A stretch of DNA of 64,000 nucleotides from JANMEX01 sp041751995 (GCA_041751995.1 JBGSHY010000001.1:1-64000), one strand, 5' to 3'. Positions 7,515 to 16,493 are shown, numbered from the stretch's first letter. Translations and numbers: made by a program. Notes: a model not told the origin generated them from the letters alone.

Positions 7515-8279
7515 ATGAGCACCACGATTACAGCCGGAATCCTTGCCATCGGCGATGAGTTGCTGTCCGGCCGCACCAGAGACAAGAACATTGGCCATTT
7601 GGCGACAATGCTGACGGCGGTCGGCATTGATTTGAAGGAGGTCCGCATTGTCGCCGACGAGGAAGACGACATTGTCGCGGCGCTCAACGCCTTGCGCAGC
7701 CGCTACACCTATGTGTTCACCTCCGGCGGTATCGGCCCGACGCATGACGACATTACCGCTGATGCTGTATCCAAGGCGTTTGGCGTGCCGTGTGAGCATG
7801 ATGCCAAGGCGATGAAACTGCTGGGTGATTCCTATGCTGCACGCGGCGTGGAGTTCAACGAAGCCCGCCAGCGCATGGCGCGGATGCCGAAAGGCGCGAC
7901 GCTTATCGAAAACAAGGTCTCTATTGCCCCCGGTTTTGTCATCGGCAATGTTCACGTGATGGCCGGTGTTCCATCTGTTTTCGAAGCCATGGTTGATGCC
8001 GTCATGCCGACGCTGAAGACCGGAATTGTGCTGAAATCCGTTTCCATTGAATGCCCGTTCGGCGAAGGCGTCATCGGCACACCGCTGCGCGAAATCCAGA
8101 AAGCGCATCCGGAGACGGTGATCGGCTCCTACCCCAAGATGGTGGATGGCGGTTACGCCGTCGAACTGATTGTCCGGGCACGCGATGTCAAAGCGCTGGA
8201 AGCGGCGGCAGATGAAGTGCGGGCGCTTCTGGCACGATTGGAAAACGCGGCGAACAAGGTGCAGGCGCCTGCGGGCTAG
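7515..8279 (+). CDS. Molybdopterin-binding / CinA-like domain protein
   Basis: The 254-residue protein is a single MoCF (MoaB/Mog) domain of the type found at the N terminus of CinA: AIGDELLSG at about residues 11-19 and SGGIGPTHDD near residue 70. It lacks the CinA C-terminal nicotinamide-mononucleotide deamidase domain, so the exact reaction is uncertain. Related proteins are annotated as competence/damage-inducible protein A or as molybdopterin-binding. It is the first core gene after the tRNA island border and is followed 73 bp later by gpt in the same direction. Confidence 0.85.
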   Translation: MSTTITAGILAIGDELLSGRTRDKNIGHLATMLTAVGIDLKEVRIVADEEDDIVAALNALRSRYTYVFTSGGIGPTHDDITADAVSKAFGVPCEHDAKAMKLLGDSYAARGVEFNEARQRMARMPKGATLIENKVSIAPGFVIGNVHVMAGVPSVFEAMVDAVMPTLKTGIVLKSVSIECPFGEGVIGTPLREIQKAHPETVIGSYPKMVDGGYAVELIVRARDVKALEAAADEVRALLARLENAANKVQAPAG

Positions 8280-8352
8280 AGCCTCGCTTGCCAATGGTGC
8301 CAGTTTGGCGCTAAGGCGAAACGCATTCCAACGCCCGGCCCGGAGTGCTGCC

Positions 8353-8850
8353 ATGTCCCTTCCCGAAAAAGCCTTTCCCGTATCCTGGGACCAGTTTCAC
8401 CGCGACGCACGCGCACTTGCGTGGCGCTTGGCGGCGCAGGACAAGAAGTGGAAGGCGATGGTGGTGATCACCCGCGGCGGGCTGGTTCCCGCAGCGATCA
8501 TCTGCCGCGAGCTTGGCATCCGCATGATCGAAACGGTCTGCATCGCCTCCTACCATGAATACTCCGAACAGGGCGAACTGAAAGTCCTGAAAGACATCAC
8601 CCCGGAATTGCTCGAAGGCGACGGCGAAGGCGTGCTGATCATCGATGACCTGACCGACACCGGCAAGACAGCCGCCATTGTCCGGGCCATGATGCCGAAA
8701 GCGCATTTCGCCACGGTTTACGCCAAGCCAAAAGGCCGGCCGCTGGTCGACACATTTGTCACCGAAGTCAGCCAGGACACATGGATCTATTTTCCGTGGG
8801 ATCTCGGTTTCACCTATCAGGCGCCGATTGCCGACGGTCACAAGGGCTGA
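8353..8850 (+). CDS. gpt: Xanthine phosphoribosyltransferase
   Basis: The protein has 165 residues from the ATG at 8353, which gives the length expected of the family; an upstream in-frame extension would overlap the preceding gene. The PRPP-binding loop VLIIDDLTDTGKTA at about residues 94-107 is the type I phosphoribosyltransferase signature, and the C-terminal IYFPWD is typical of Gpt. The enzyme salvages xanthine, guanine and hypoxanthine into nucleotides in the cytoplasm. The window also holds a BMP-type, probably nucleoside, importer at 37.9-42.6 kb that could feed the same salvage pathway. Confidence 0.9.
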   Translation: MSLPEKAFPVSWDQFHRDARALAWRLAAQDKKWKAMVVITRGGLVPAAIICRELGIRMIETVCIASYHEYSEQGELKVLKDITPELLEGDGEGVLIIDDLTDTGKTAAIVRAMMPKAHFATVYAKPKGRPLVDTFVTEVSQDTWIYFPWDLGFTYQAPIADGHKG

Positions 8851-8983
8851 CGGCGAATATTTGGCTGAAGGTCACAAATCTGCAATCAAATCAGTGCAGG
8901 CTTCAAGGTAAACGGGTAATAAACTAGTTTGCCGGATAATGAATATGTGCGGATAATCCGTAACTGATTCAAGCGACAAAGCC

Positions 8984-9439
8984 ATGCTGATGGAGCCACT
9001 GCCAAACGCGGAAAGCGACGCCGGAAACCAGCCGCGCAAGCAGGTTGGCGCTTTGGCGTGGCGGTTCGACGACGGCGTCCTCAAGGTCCTTCTGGTGACC
9101 AGCCGTGACACCGGCAGGTTTGTCATCCCCAAAGGCTGGCCGATGAAGCGGCTGAGCGACGCGAAGGCGGCCGCACGGGAAGCTTTCGAAGAGGCAGGTG
9201 TCACCGGAAACATGTCGGCCGAGCCGATCGGCGCTTTCGAGTACAGCAAAATATTTGGCCCGGGTTTCGCGCTGCCCTGCCGCGTCATGGTTTATTCGAT
9301 GCAGGTCGTCAGAATTCTTCCCAAATGGCCTGAGAAAGGCGAACGCAAACGGCACTGGATGACGCTGGATGACGCCGCCGGAAGCGTGCACGAGCCGGAA
9401 CTGCGCGATTTGATCGAGAACTTCGTTCCGGTCTTGTAA
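8984..9439 (+). CDS. Nudix hydrolase (modified Nudix box)
   Basis: This 151-residue protein has a Nudix fold: VGALAWRF at the start of the domain, VIPKGW, and the box ending in AAAREAFEEAGV. The first acidic residue of the standard box (GX5E) is replaced by Leu, as in a subgroup related to diphosphoinositol or diadenosine polyphosphate hydrolases, while the metal-binding REXXEE core is kept. It probably hydrolyses a nucleoside or inositol polyphosphate; the substrate cannot be told from sequence. A second in-frame ATG two codons downstream (8990) is also possible. Confidence 0.85.
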   Translation: MLMEPLPNAESDAGNQPRKQVGALAWRFDDGVLKVLLVTSRDTGRFVIPKGWPMKRLSDAKAAAREAFEEAGVTGNMSAEPIGAFEYSKIFGPGFALPCRVMVYSMQVVRILPKWPEKGERKRHWMTLDDAAGSVHEPELRDLIENFVPVL

Positions 9440-9502
9440 ATTGGTCTTGCATGGCCGATGTGAAGCGCAGGCCGGAAGACGGCCATTTCACAAGGGTTCA
9501 TC

Positions 9503-10009
9503 ATGACAATTTCGCTTTACTCGGCAACCGTTCCCGCGCTTCTCCAGATGCTCACATCTTTGTCGATCACGCTCGCGAAGACCGAAGAATTCGCCAAATC
9601 CAAGGGTAATGACGCGGAAAGCATCCTTGGCGACCGCCTGATTGAAGACATGCTGCCGATGGCGAGACAGGTCCAGATCGCCTGCGATCATGCTAAGGGC
9701 ACCATGGCGCGTATTTCAGGCAAGGAAAACCCGAAATTCGAAGACACCGAGAAAACGGTCGCCGAGCTTCAGGCGCGCATTGCCAAGACTGTCGAATTCG
9801 TCAAGTCGTTCAAACCGTCAGACCTTGATGGCCAGGAAGAGCGTCCGGTCAATATCAAACTGCCAAACACGGAAATGACCATGTCGGCGCAGACTTATCT
9901 GGCCAATTATGCGCTGCCGAACTTCTATTTCCACACATCCATGGCCTATGCGATTGCCCGCAAGAACGGCGTGCCGCTCGGCAAGGCCAACTTCATGGGC
10001 CGCGAATAG
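9503..10009 (+). CDS. DUF1993 family protein
   Basis: The 168-residue protein matches the DUF1993 family, which resembles the DinB/YfiT four-helix bundle. It begins ISLYSATVPALLQML, has a central helix with DMLPMARQVQIACDHAKG, and ends with the conserved segment NYALPNFYFHTSMAYAIARKNGVPLGK, broken here as two helices. Function is unknown. It sits alone between the Nudix gene and the convergent gatA, whose stop is 30 bp away. No signal peptide or membrane segment is visible. Confidence 0.88.
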   Translation: MTISLYSATVPALLQMLTSLSITLAKTEEFAKSKGNDAESILGDRLIEDMLPMARQVQIACDHAKGTMARISGKENPKFEDTEKTVAELQARIAKTVEFVKSFKPSDLDGQEERPVNIKLPNTEMTMSAQTYLANYALPNFYFHTSMAYAIARKNGVPLGKANFMGRE

Positions 10010-10039
10010 ACCAGTTATTGTTGGGGGCGAATGACGCCC

Positions 10040-11521
10040 TCACCACCATTTGGACGGTGAGAATTTTCCGGCAGCTTTCTCGATGACTGCTGCTGTTTTG
10101 AACAGCGTCTCCTCGTCGAACGGCCGCCCGATCAGCTGCAGCCCGAGCGGCAAGCCGGTGGACGACAGACCGGCAGGCACTGACAGACCTGGAAGACCGG
10201 CCATGTTCACCGTGACCGTGAAAATATCGTTCAGATACATGTGCACGGGATCAGAGTTGAGGTCTTCATCGCCAATCTTGAACGCTGCAGAAGGCGTCGC
10301 CGGTGTCAGGATAGCATCGACGCCAGCGGCATAGGCGATGTCAAAGTCACGCTTGATCAGCGAGCGCACTTTCTGCGCCTTCAGATAATAGGCGTCGTAA
10401 TAGCCAGCCGACAGCACATAGGTGCCAATCATGATGCGCCGCTTAACCTCACGGCCGAAGCCTTCGGCGCGGGTCTTTTCATACATGTCGATGATGTCCT
10501 TGCCCGGCACCCGCAAGCCGTAGCGCACGCCATCATAACGGGCGAGGTTCGAAGAAGCTTCCGCCGGCGCGACGATGTAGTAGGCAGGCAAGGCATACTT
10601 GGTATGCGGCAGCGAAATGTCGACTATTGTCGCTCCAGCTTCATGAAGCCATTTCCGTCCATCGGCCCACAATTGCATTATTTCGAGTGGCATCCCTTCG
10701 ACTTCGTACTCTCGCGGAATGCCGATCTTGACGCCTTTCAGTGACTTGCCGATGGAGGCCTCATAGTCCGGCACCGGAAGATCCACCGATGTTGAATCCT
10801 TCGGGTCGAACGAGGCCATCGACTTCAGCATGATCGCCGCGTCGCGCACGTCGCGGGCGATGGGCCCGGCCTGATCCAGCGAGGAAGCAAAGGCGACAAT
10901 GCCCCAGCGCGAGCAGCGGCCATAGGTCGGCTTGATGCCAACTGTGCCGGTGAAAGCAGCGGGCTGGCGGATAGAGCCCCCCGTGTCCGTTGCCGTCGCG
11001 GCGGCGCAAAGCCAGCCTGCCACGGCAGACGCAGAACCGCCGGACGAACCGCCCGGCACGTAGTGAGCGTTCGAACCGGTCTCTCGCCACGGGTTTTTCA
11101 CCGGGCCGTAGTAGGACGACTCATTGGACGAACCCATCGCAAACTCGTCCATGTTGAGTTTGCCAAGTTGCACCGCGCCATCATTCCAGAGATTGGTGGT
11201 AACGGTCGATTCGTAGCGCGGCTTGAAACCATCGAGAATGTGCGAGCAGGCCTGCGTATGGTCGCCTTCGGTGGCGTAAAGGTCCTTGATGCCAAGCGGA
11301 ATGCCTTCGAGCGCACCGCCCTTGCCAGCCGCCAGCCGCTGATCCGACGCCTTGGCCATCTTGCGCGCCTTGTCGGCGGTGACGGACACATAGGCATTCA
11401 ACTCGGCATTGGCTGCATCAATCGCCGACAAGTAGGCTTCTGTGAGCTCAACCGCCGTAGTTTTGCGGGTGGCAAGCGCGTCACGGGCTTCGGCAATGGT
11501 GAGGCGGGTCAGGTCGGACAT
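10040..11521 (-). CDS. gatA: Glu-tRNA(Gln)/Asp-tRNA(Asn) amidotransferase subunit A
   Basis: The 493-residue amidase-signature protein carries the Ser-cisSer-Lys triad: Lys79 (GIKD), Ser159 in GGSSGGSA and Ser183 in DTGGSIRQP, with the spacing of characterised GatA. It releases ammonia from glutamine to convert mischarged Glu-tRNA(Gln), and Asp-tRNA(Asn) where present, in the GatCAB complex. The start at 11521 gives the family N terminus (DLTRLTIAEARDAL); a longer frame lacks similarity. gatC lies 49 bp upstream in the same operon; gatB is not in the window. Confidence 0.97.
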   Translation of the reverse strand: MSDLTRLTIAEARDALATRKTTAVELTEAYLSAIDAANAELNAYVSVTADKARKMAKASDQRLAAGKGGALEGIPLGIKDLYATEGDHTQACSHILDGFKPRYESTVTTNLWNDGAVQLGKLNMDEFAMGSSNESSYYGPVKNPWRETGSNAHYVPGGSSGGSASAVAGWLCAAATATDTGGSIRQPAAFTGTVGIKPTYGRCSRWGIVAFASSLDQAGPIARDVRDAAIMLKSMASFDPKDSTSVDLPVPDYEASIGKSLKGVKIGIPREYEVEGMPLEIMQLWADGRKWLHEAGATIVDISLPHTKYALPAYYIVAPAEASSNLARYDGVRYGLRVPGKDIIDMYEKTRAEGFGREVKRRIMIGTYVLSAGYYDAYYLKAQKVRSLIKRDFDIAYAAGVDAILTPATPSAAFKIGDEDLNSDPVHMYLNDIFTVTVNMAGLPGLSVPAGLSSTGLPLGLQLIGRPFDEETLFKTAAVIEKAAGKFSPSKWW

Positions 11522-11570
11522 GGCAAAAGGCTTTCGCTTGAATTCAGACAGGCGCGGCGGCAAGTGGCGG

Positions 11571-11858
11571 TTACTCGACCACCTTCGGGACGGCGAAGAA
11601 ATTCTCTTCGCTGGCTGGCGCATTGGCGATGATGTCTTCGGCCTTGGCGCCGTCAGTCACAACGTCTTCACGGCGGCGCAGGGCCATCGGGATAATCGAG
11701 GTCAAAGGCTCGACACCGTCGACGTTGACTTCATCCAATTGCGCAACAAAGCCAAGGATGCCGTTGAGCTCTCCCGTCATCCGTTCGGCGTCTTCTTCCG
11801 AGACGGCAATGCGGGCGAGCCGCGCAACACGTTTGACGGTGGCAAGATCAACAGACAT
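11571..11858 (-). CDS. gatC: Glu-tRNA(Gln)/Asp-tRNA(Asn) amidotransferase subunit C
   Basis: The 95-residue protein has the typical GatC length and sequence: VKRVARLARIAVSEEDA at the start, and EPLTSIIPMALRRREDVVTD in the middle. GatC is a belt-like stabiliser of the GatA-GatB interface. The start at 11858 is preferred because the family begins MSVDLATV; an in-frame ATG six codons upstream is an alternative. It is the promoter-proximal gene of a gatC-gatA operon. Confidence 0.95.
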   Translation of the reverse strand: MSVDLATVKRVARLARIAVSEEDAERMTGELNGILGFVAQLDEVNVDGVEPLTSIIPMALRRREDVVTDGAKAEDIIANAPASEENFFAVPKVVE

Positions 11859-11943
11859 GGATTGGCCTTCGGGCAAGAAATGCAGATTTGGCGGGTATAA
11901 AGAGGCAGACCCGCTTTCGCAATTGCTTTGTCTTATTCAACGG

Positions 11944-12648
11944 TCAGAACGTCTGCGCCACCCCGGCTTTGCTGACCCTGGCACGGTCCCGCTGGCCTTC
12001 GAGTGCCTCGAGAAAGACATCGGCTGTCTGGTCAACCATCGGAAACGAGGCGTAGTGGGCGGGCATGATGTGCTCGAACTTGAAATAGCGCCGGCAGGCA
12101 AGTGCCGCAACCGCGCCGCCCATGGTGAAACGGTCGCCGATCGGCACGATGCCGATTTGCGGCTGATGCAACTCCTGGATCAGCGCCATGTCCGAGTATA
12201 TATCGGTGTCGCCCATGTGCAGCAGCGAAGGGGCATCATCAAAATGAAACATCAGTCCGCCTGCGCTGCCAAGCGCATGAGAAACGCCGTCTTCGGTGAT
12301 CTGGGCGGAGGAGTGAAGCGCATTCACGAGTGTCACGGAAAAACCCTCGTGGAACACAGTGCCGCCGGTGTTCATCGGGTCAAATTTCTTGACGCCCTTG
12401 TTGGCCAGCCACATCAACAGGTCAAAATTGGCAACGACGGTGGCGCCGGTTTCCTTGGCCAGTTGAAGCGTGTCGCCGACATGGTCGCCATGGCCGTGGG
12501 TCAGGGCGATGTGGGTCACTCCCCTTATCGCATCCTTGAAATCAACATCGCGCGCACCCGGATTGCCGTTCAGGAACGGGTCAATGAGCACATGCGCCTT
12601 CGCTGTTTCGACACGGAAGGCGGAATGCCCCAGCCAGGTGATCTTCAT
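11944..12648 (-). CDS. UPF0173 metal-dependent hydrolase
   Basis: This 234-residue metallo-beta-lactamase-fold protein begins KITWLGHSAFRVE and has the metal-binding motif LTHGHGDHVGD at about residues 47-57. It belongs to the UPF0173 family of small Zn-dependent hydrolases with unknown substrate. It lies divergently from ruvX with about 50 bp between starts, so their promoters must overlap closely. The C-terminal half keeps the further His/Asp ligands expected for the fold (MGDTD and HYASFP). Confidence 0.9.
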   Translation of the reverse strand: MKITWLGHSAFRVETAKAHVLIDPFLNGNPGARDVDFKDAIRGVTHIALTHGHGDHVGDTLQLAKETGATVVANFDLLMWLANKGVKKFDPMNTGGTVFHEGFSVTLVNALHSSAQITEDGVSHALGSAGGLMFHFDDAPSLLHMGDTDIYSDMALIQELHQPQIGIVPIGDRFTMGGAVAALACRRYFKFEHIMPAHYASFPMVDQTADVFLEALEGQRDRARVSKAGVAQTF

Positions 12649-12698
12649 CGTCTCATTGTCCTCGCAACGCCGCTGGCGCAATGCTATGCGCCTCAGCC

Positions 12699-13184
12699 AT
12701 GACCATACTGACACTTGAAACACTTGCCACAGAAATCAAGCCCGGACGCACGATCGCCGGACTGGACCTTGGCACCAAAACCATCGGCTTTGCCGTCTCC
12801 GACCTTGGCTGGCGACTGGCCAACCCGAAGCTGGTGATCACACGGGCAAAATTCACCAAGGATGCGGAAGAGCTGCTCAAAGCGGCAACGAAATTCGAGG
12901 TTGGCGCTTTCGTCATCGGCCTGCCGGTCAACATGGATGGATCAGAAGGACCGAGAGCGCAGGCGACGCGTGCATTTGTGCGAAACATGGAGCGCCTGAG
13001 CGCCCTGCCCTTCGTGTTTCAGGATGAGCGTCTGTCCACCGTTGCCGCCGAGCGGGTTCTGATTTCAATGGATGTCAGCCGCGCCAAACGCGACGAGCGG
13101 ATTGACTCCGCCGCGGCGGCATTCATTCTTCAGGGCGCGTTGGACAGATTGGCCAGATTGTCTGCGGACGCTGCTTCCGGCTGA
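12699..13184 (+). CDS. ruvX: Putative pre-16S rRNA nuclease / Holliday junction resolvase RuvX (YqgF)
   Basis: The protein has about 161 residues from the ATG at 12699; an ATG at 12681 adds six residues. The RNase H-like fold motifs are AGLDLGTKTIGFAVSD near the N terminus, the FQDERLST glutamate motif in the middle, and DERIDSAAAAFILQ at the C terminus, giving the three acidic catalytic residues. YqgF/RuvX trims the 5' end of 16S rRNA precursors. Its last 55 bp overlap the 3' end of the convergent DUF6105 gene. Confidence 0.92.
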   Translation: MTILTLETLATEIKPGRTIAGLDLGTKTIGFAVSDLGWRLANPKLVITRAKFTKDAEELLKAATKFEVGAFVIGLPVNMDGSEGPRAQATRAFVRNMERLSALPFVFQDERLSTVAAERVLISMDVSRAKRDERIDSAAAAFILQGALDRLARLSADAASG

Positions 13185-13459
13185 GCCGTACGGGCCACCC
13201 ACCACGCCTTTATGGCGGCGCGTTTGCGGAAAGCGAAAATGCTGAAAATCAGGGCCGTATCCAGGATGCAGGCCTTGGCGACCATGGCTGGAATGGCTTG
13301 CGGGTCGATGCCGAGCAAATGCCCGTAGATATCAAACACCAGGCGGTGCAGCCGTTCTGAAAAGAATGACGTGCCGAAATTGATGTCGTTCAGCGACAGG
13401 AAATACCAGCCCCAGAAGAAGCCAAGCGGTGCAGCCCAGAATATGAGGATGTAGCGCAT
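13130..13459 (-). CDS. DUF6105 family membrane protein
   Basis: This 109-residue protein has two hydrophobic segments: a strongly aromatic N-terminal one (ILIFWAAPLGFFWGWYFLSL) and another near residues 60-78. It resembles the small rhizobial membrane family DUF6105. It starts 1 bp after the stop of the 181-residue membrane gene upstream (TGACATG), so the pair is translationally coupled. Its 3' end overlaps ruvX on the opposite strand. Function is unknown. Confidence 0.75.
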   Translation of the reverse strand: MRYILIFWAAPLGFFWGWYFLSLNDINFGTSFFSERLHRLVFDIYGHLLGIDPQAIPAMVAKACILDTALIFSIFAFRKRAAIKAWWVARTAQPEAASADNLANLSNAP

Positions 13460-13460
13460 G

Positions 13461-14006
13461 TCATGCCTGTTCCCGGCCGGAGAACCGGGCCAACTGATTT
13501 TGATAAGCTGCGTCGCCTGCCATGGAACGGGCGATGGTCACGGACGGGTGTTCTTCAGCTTCCCGTTCCACAGGCGCCGCAGCGGGCGCTTCGATGCGCG
13601 TTGCCGACCACGAAAGGATCAGGGCCGCGAAATAAACGGTTGACGCGAGCAATGCCGACGGATCGGCCTGAACGATGGAAACCGCCGAAAGCATGGAAAA
13701 CACGGTGGCTGCCCCGCCGAAGGCGAATTTCTCAACATCCTGGGACGTGTCTGCGTCAGCCGTGCCGATGATTGCGGCAAGCAAGGCCCACAGGAACAAG
13801 GTGGCCGCCAGCAACGCTGCAAGCCCCATTCCCGCCGAAATCAGCGGCATGGCGCGCATTGGCCCGGCGCCTTCAAATCCGGATAGTGACAGAGGCAAGG
13901 AAGCAAGGCGCGCAAACGTCAATGTGCCGGCAAGCGCTCCAAACGCATGGAGTGCGAAAAACAGCACCCAATGGCCCAATATCAGAATGGAGAAGATGCG
14001 CTTCAT
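13461..14006 (-). CDS. Hypothetical four-helix membrane protein
   Basis: The 181-residue protein has about four predicted membrane segments (residues 5-25, 55-85, 97-112 and 119-137) and a hydrophilic, acidic C-terminal tail. I do not recognise a named family. It is the first gene of a two-gene unit with the DUF6105 protein. A CtrA-like sequence lies upstream at 14061-14075, so cell-cycle control is possible but unproven. Confidence 0.7.
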   Translation of the reverse strand: MKRIFSILILGHWVLFFALHAFGALAGTLTFARLASLPLSLSGFEGAGPMRAMPLISAGMGLAALLAATLFLWALLAAIIGTADADTSQDVEKFAFGGAATVFSMLSAVSIVQADPSALLASTVYFAALILSWSATRIEAPAAAPVEREAEEHPSVTIARSMAGDAAYQNQLARFSGREQA

Positions 14007-14060
14007 TGCGTCGCCCTTTTGTTGAAATCACCTTGCCGGTTAAGCCGGAAAGCGGCAACG

Positions 14061-14075
14061 TAAACCATTCGTTAA
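14061..14075. promoter_or_regulatory. CtrA-like site (TAAA-N7-TTAA)
   Basis: TAAACCATTCGTTAA lies between two divergent genes. The alphaproteobacterial CtrA consensus is TTAA-N7-TTAA, so one half is perfect and the other has one mismatch; a second TTAACC half-site follows on the minus strand. It is 55 bp upstream of the membrane-protein pair and about 140 bp upstream of pyrB. Short AT-rich motifs occur by chance, so this is a weak call. Confidence 0.3.
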
Positions 14076-14213
14076 GGTTAATTTCCGTCAAGGTTTATCC
14101 ACAGGGCGGCAAAGAAGGCGCATGAAAAGCGGTGCATTGTCCGGGGGAATGATCCGCCGTCGGGTGCCTCACCTTGCCCTGCCCCGCCAAGACGCATATA
14201 GCACCCTCTTGCC

Positions 14214-15179
14214 ATGACAGATTTAGACGCGTTTCCGCTATTCCCCCACAGGCACTTGCTGGGCATCAAAGGCCTGACAAGACTGGACATCGAGCAATTG
14301 CTGGACCGCGCCGATGCGGCCGTGCCGCTGTCGCGCCAGTCCGACAAGAAAAAGCCGTCATTGCGCGGACGCACGCAGATCAATCTGTTCTTCGAAGCCT
14401 CTACTCGCACGCAAGCGTCTTTCGAATTGGCCGGAAAGCGCCTCGGCGCCGACGTGATGAACATGTCTGTCGGCAATTCATCGGTCAAAAAGGGCGAAAC
14501 CCTGATCGATACGGCGATGACCTTGAACGCCATGCATCCCGACATCCTGATCATCCGCCACGCCTCCGCAGGCGCTGCCGCATTGTTGGCGCAAAAAGTG
14601 TCGTGCTCCGTCGTCAACGCCGGCGACGGCGCGCATGAACATCCGACGCAAGCTTTGCTCGACGCGCTGACCATACGCCGCGCCAAGGGCGACATCTCCG
14701 GGCTGACTGTGGCGATTTGCGGTGACGTGCTGCATTCACGTGTGGCGCGGTCGAACATCATACTGCTGAATGCACTCGGCGCGCGTGTCCGGGTGGTCGC
14801 GCCGTCAACGCTGCTGCCTTCGGGCATTGAACACATGTCGGTCGAGGTTCATCGCAACATGGCTGATGGCGTGCGCGGCGCGGACGTGGTGATGATGCTG
14901 CGGCTGCAGCGCGAGCGCATGTCAGGCGCGTTTGTGCCTTCGGTGCGCGAATATTTCAAATATCACGGCCTGGACGAGGCCAAGCTGAAACTGGCCAAGC
15001 CAAATGCGCTGGTCATGCACCCCGGACCGATGAACCGCGGTGTGGAGATCGCATCCAGTGTCGCGGACGGCTCTCAGAGCGTCATTCAGGAACAGGTCGA
15101 GATGGGCGTTGCAGTTCGCATGGCAGTCATGGAAGCGCTGCTCGATCCGCGCCGCAACAATGCGGAGGCGCGGCCATGA
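14214..15179 (+). CDS. pyrB: Aspartate carbamoyltransferase catalytic subunit
   Basis: The 321-residue enzyme has the carbamoyl-phosphate motif STRT at 63-66 (FEASTRTQASFE), the HPTQALLDAL segment and VMHPGPMNRG near the C terminus. It joins carbamoyl phosphate and aspartate in pyrimidine synthesis. The stop overlaps the next ATG (ATGA), so pyrB and the dihydroorotase-like gene are coupled. In bacteria with this arrangement the two proteins form a complex in which the second partner is structural. No pyrI regulatory subunit is present. Confidence 0.97.
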   Translation: MTDLDAFPLFPHRHLLGIKGLTRLDIEQLLDRADAAVPLSRQSDKKKPSLRGRTQINLFFEASTRTQASFELAGKRLGADVMNMSVGNSSVKKGETLIDTAMTLNAMHPDILIIRHASAGAAALLAQKVSCSVVNAGDGAHEHPTQALLDALTIRRAKGDISGLTVAICGDVLHSRVARSNIILLNALGARVRVVAPSTLLPSGIEHMSVEVHRNMADGVRGADVVMMLRLQRERMSGAFVPSVREYFKYHGLDEAKLKLAKPNALVMHPGPMNRGVEIASSVADGSQSVIQEQVEMGVAVRMAVMEALLDPRRNNAEARP

Positions 15180-16462
15180 GTGTGACCCTGTTCACCAATG
15201 CCCGCGTGGTTGACCCCTCACGCAACATCGATGAGCGCGGTGCCGTACTGGTCGCTGAAGGCCGCATCATTGCGTCAGGTGCTTCGGCAATGAACCAGGG
15301 CGCACCCGGCGGCGCGACAGTCGTTGACTGCAAGGGCAATGCACTCATTCCCGGATTGGTCGATACACGGGTGTTTATCGGTGAACCCGGCTCCGAGTAC
15401 CGCGAGACGATTGCATCTGCGAGCGTCGCCGCTGCCGCCGGCGGCGTAACGTCCATTGTCATGATGCCGGACACCGATCCGGTCATTGACGATGTCGCCC
15501 TGGTGGAGTTCATCCGCCGCACGGCCCGCGATACCGCACAGATCAATGTGTATCCGGCTGCCGCGATCACCAAGGGTCTGAACGGCACGGATCTCACGGA
15601 AATGGGCTTGCTCCGCGAATCGGGCGCGGTCGCGTTCACGGACGGTCACAACACCATCGCCAGCGCGCAAACCCTGCGCCGCGCCATGACTTATGCCCGT
15701 GACTTTGACGCGTTGATTGCCTGCGAAACCAACGACCCGCATCTGGGTGCAAACGGCGTGATGAACGAAGGCCTGTTCGCCTCATGGCTCGGCCTGTCCG
15801 GAACGCCGCGTGAAGCGGAAGTCATTCCGCTCGACCGCGACCTGCGCCTCACGGCACTGACCAACAGCCGCTACCACGCGGCCAAAATCTCGACGGCCAT
15901 GTCAGCCGATGCCATCTCTCGCGCCAAAGGCGGCAACATCAAGGTGACGGCGGCGGTGTCGATCAACAATCTGTCGCTCAATGAAAACGACATTGGCGAG
16001 TACCGCACCTTCTTCCGCCTGTCGCCGCCGCTGCGCACGGAGGATGACCGCCAGGCGATGATCGAAGCGCTGCGGGACGGCACGATTGATGTGATCGTCT
16101 CCTCTCACGACCCTCAGGATGTGGATACCAAACGCCTGCCTTTTGCAGATGCCGCCAGTGGCGCCATCGGGCTGGAAACACTGTTGGCCGCAGCGTTGCG
16201 GTTGCATCATGACGGCTCGGTGCCACTGCTCCGGCTGATTGATGCCCTGTCAACCAAGCCGGCGGCAATATACGGTCTGGATGCCGGCACATTGAAACCC
16301 GGTGCGCGCGCGGACCTGGTGTTGGTCGATCTGGACGCCCCGTGGCAGGTCAACGAGACGGAAATCCGCTCACGCTCGAAGAATTCCTGCTTTGAAGGCA
16401 CACGTTTTCAAGGACAGGTCTTGCAAACCATGGTTGCAGGACGCACAATATTCCCCGGTTGA
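15176..16462 (+). CDS. pyrC': Dihydroorotase-like protein, probably non-catalytic PyrC'
   Basis: The 428-residue protein has the amidohydrolase fold of class I dihydroorotase but lacks key residues. The metal motif D-x-H-x-H is replaced by D63-T-R-V-F (VDTRVFIGEPG). The catalytic TDHAPH region reads SSHDPQ at about 309-314, and the histidine pair expected near ITPHH reads INN. Such PyrC' proteins are known as structural partners of PyrB in pseudomonads. The coupled pyrB-pyrC' layout fits that role, and a true dihydroorotase should be encoded elsewhere in the genome. Confidence 0.9.
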   Translation: MSVTLFTNARVVDPSRNIDERGAVLVAEGRIIASGASAMNQGAPGGATVVDCKGNALIPGLVDTRVFIGEPGSEYRETIASASVAAAAGGVTSIVMMPDTDPVIDDVALVEFIRRTARDTAQINVYPAAAITKGLNGTDLTEMGLLRESGAVAFTDGHNTIASAQTLRRAMTYARDFDALIACETNDPHLGANGVMNEGLFASWLGLSGTPREAEVIPLDRDLRLTALTNSRYHAAKISTAMSADAISRAKGGNIKVTAAVSINNLSLNENDIGEYRTFFRLSPPLRTEDDRQAMIEALRDGTIDVIVSSHDPQDVDTKRLPFADAASGAIGLETLLAAALRLHHDGSVPLLRLIDALSTKPAAIYGLDAGTLKPGARADLVLVDLDAPWQVNETEIRSRSKNSCFEGTRFQGQVLQTMVAGRTIFPG

Positions 16463-16493
16463 TATCGTACGGGGCTACCATCTGGGGGAAGTC

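Noticed and set aside
10025..10039. Hairpin GGGCG/CGCCC between DUF1993 and gatA
   Set aside because: The stem is short and no T-run follows on either strand, so it is not called a terminator.
11623..12702. A 359-codon open frame on the plus strand
   Set aside because: It is opposite gatC and the UPF0173 hydrolase and shows no protein family features.
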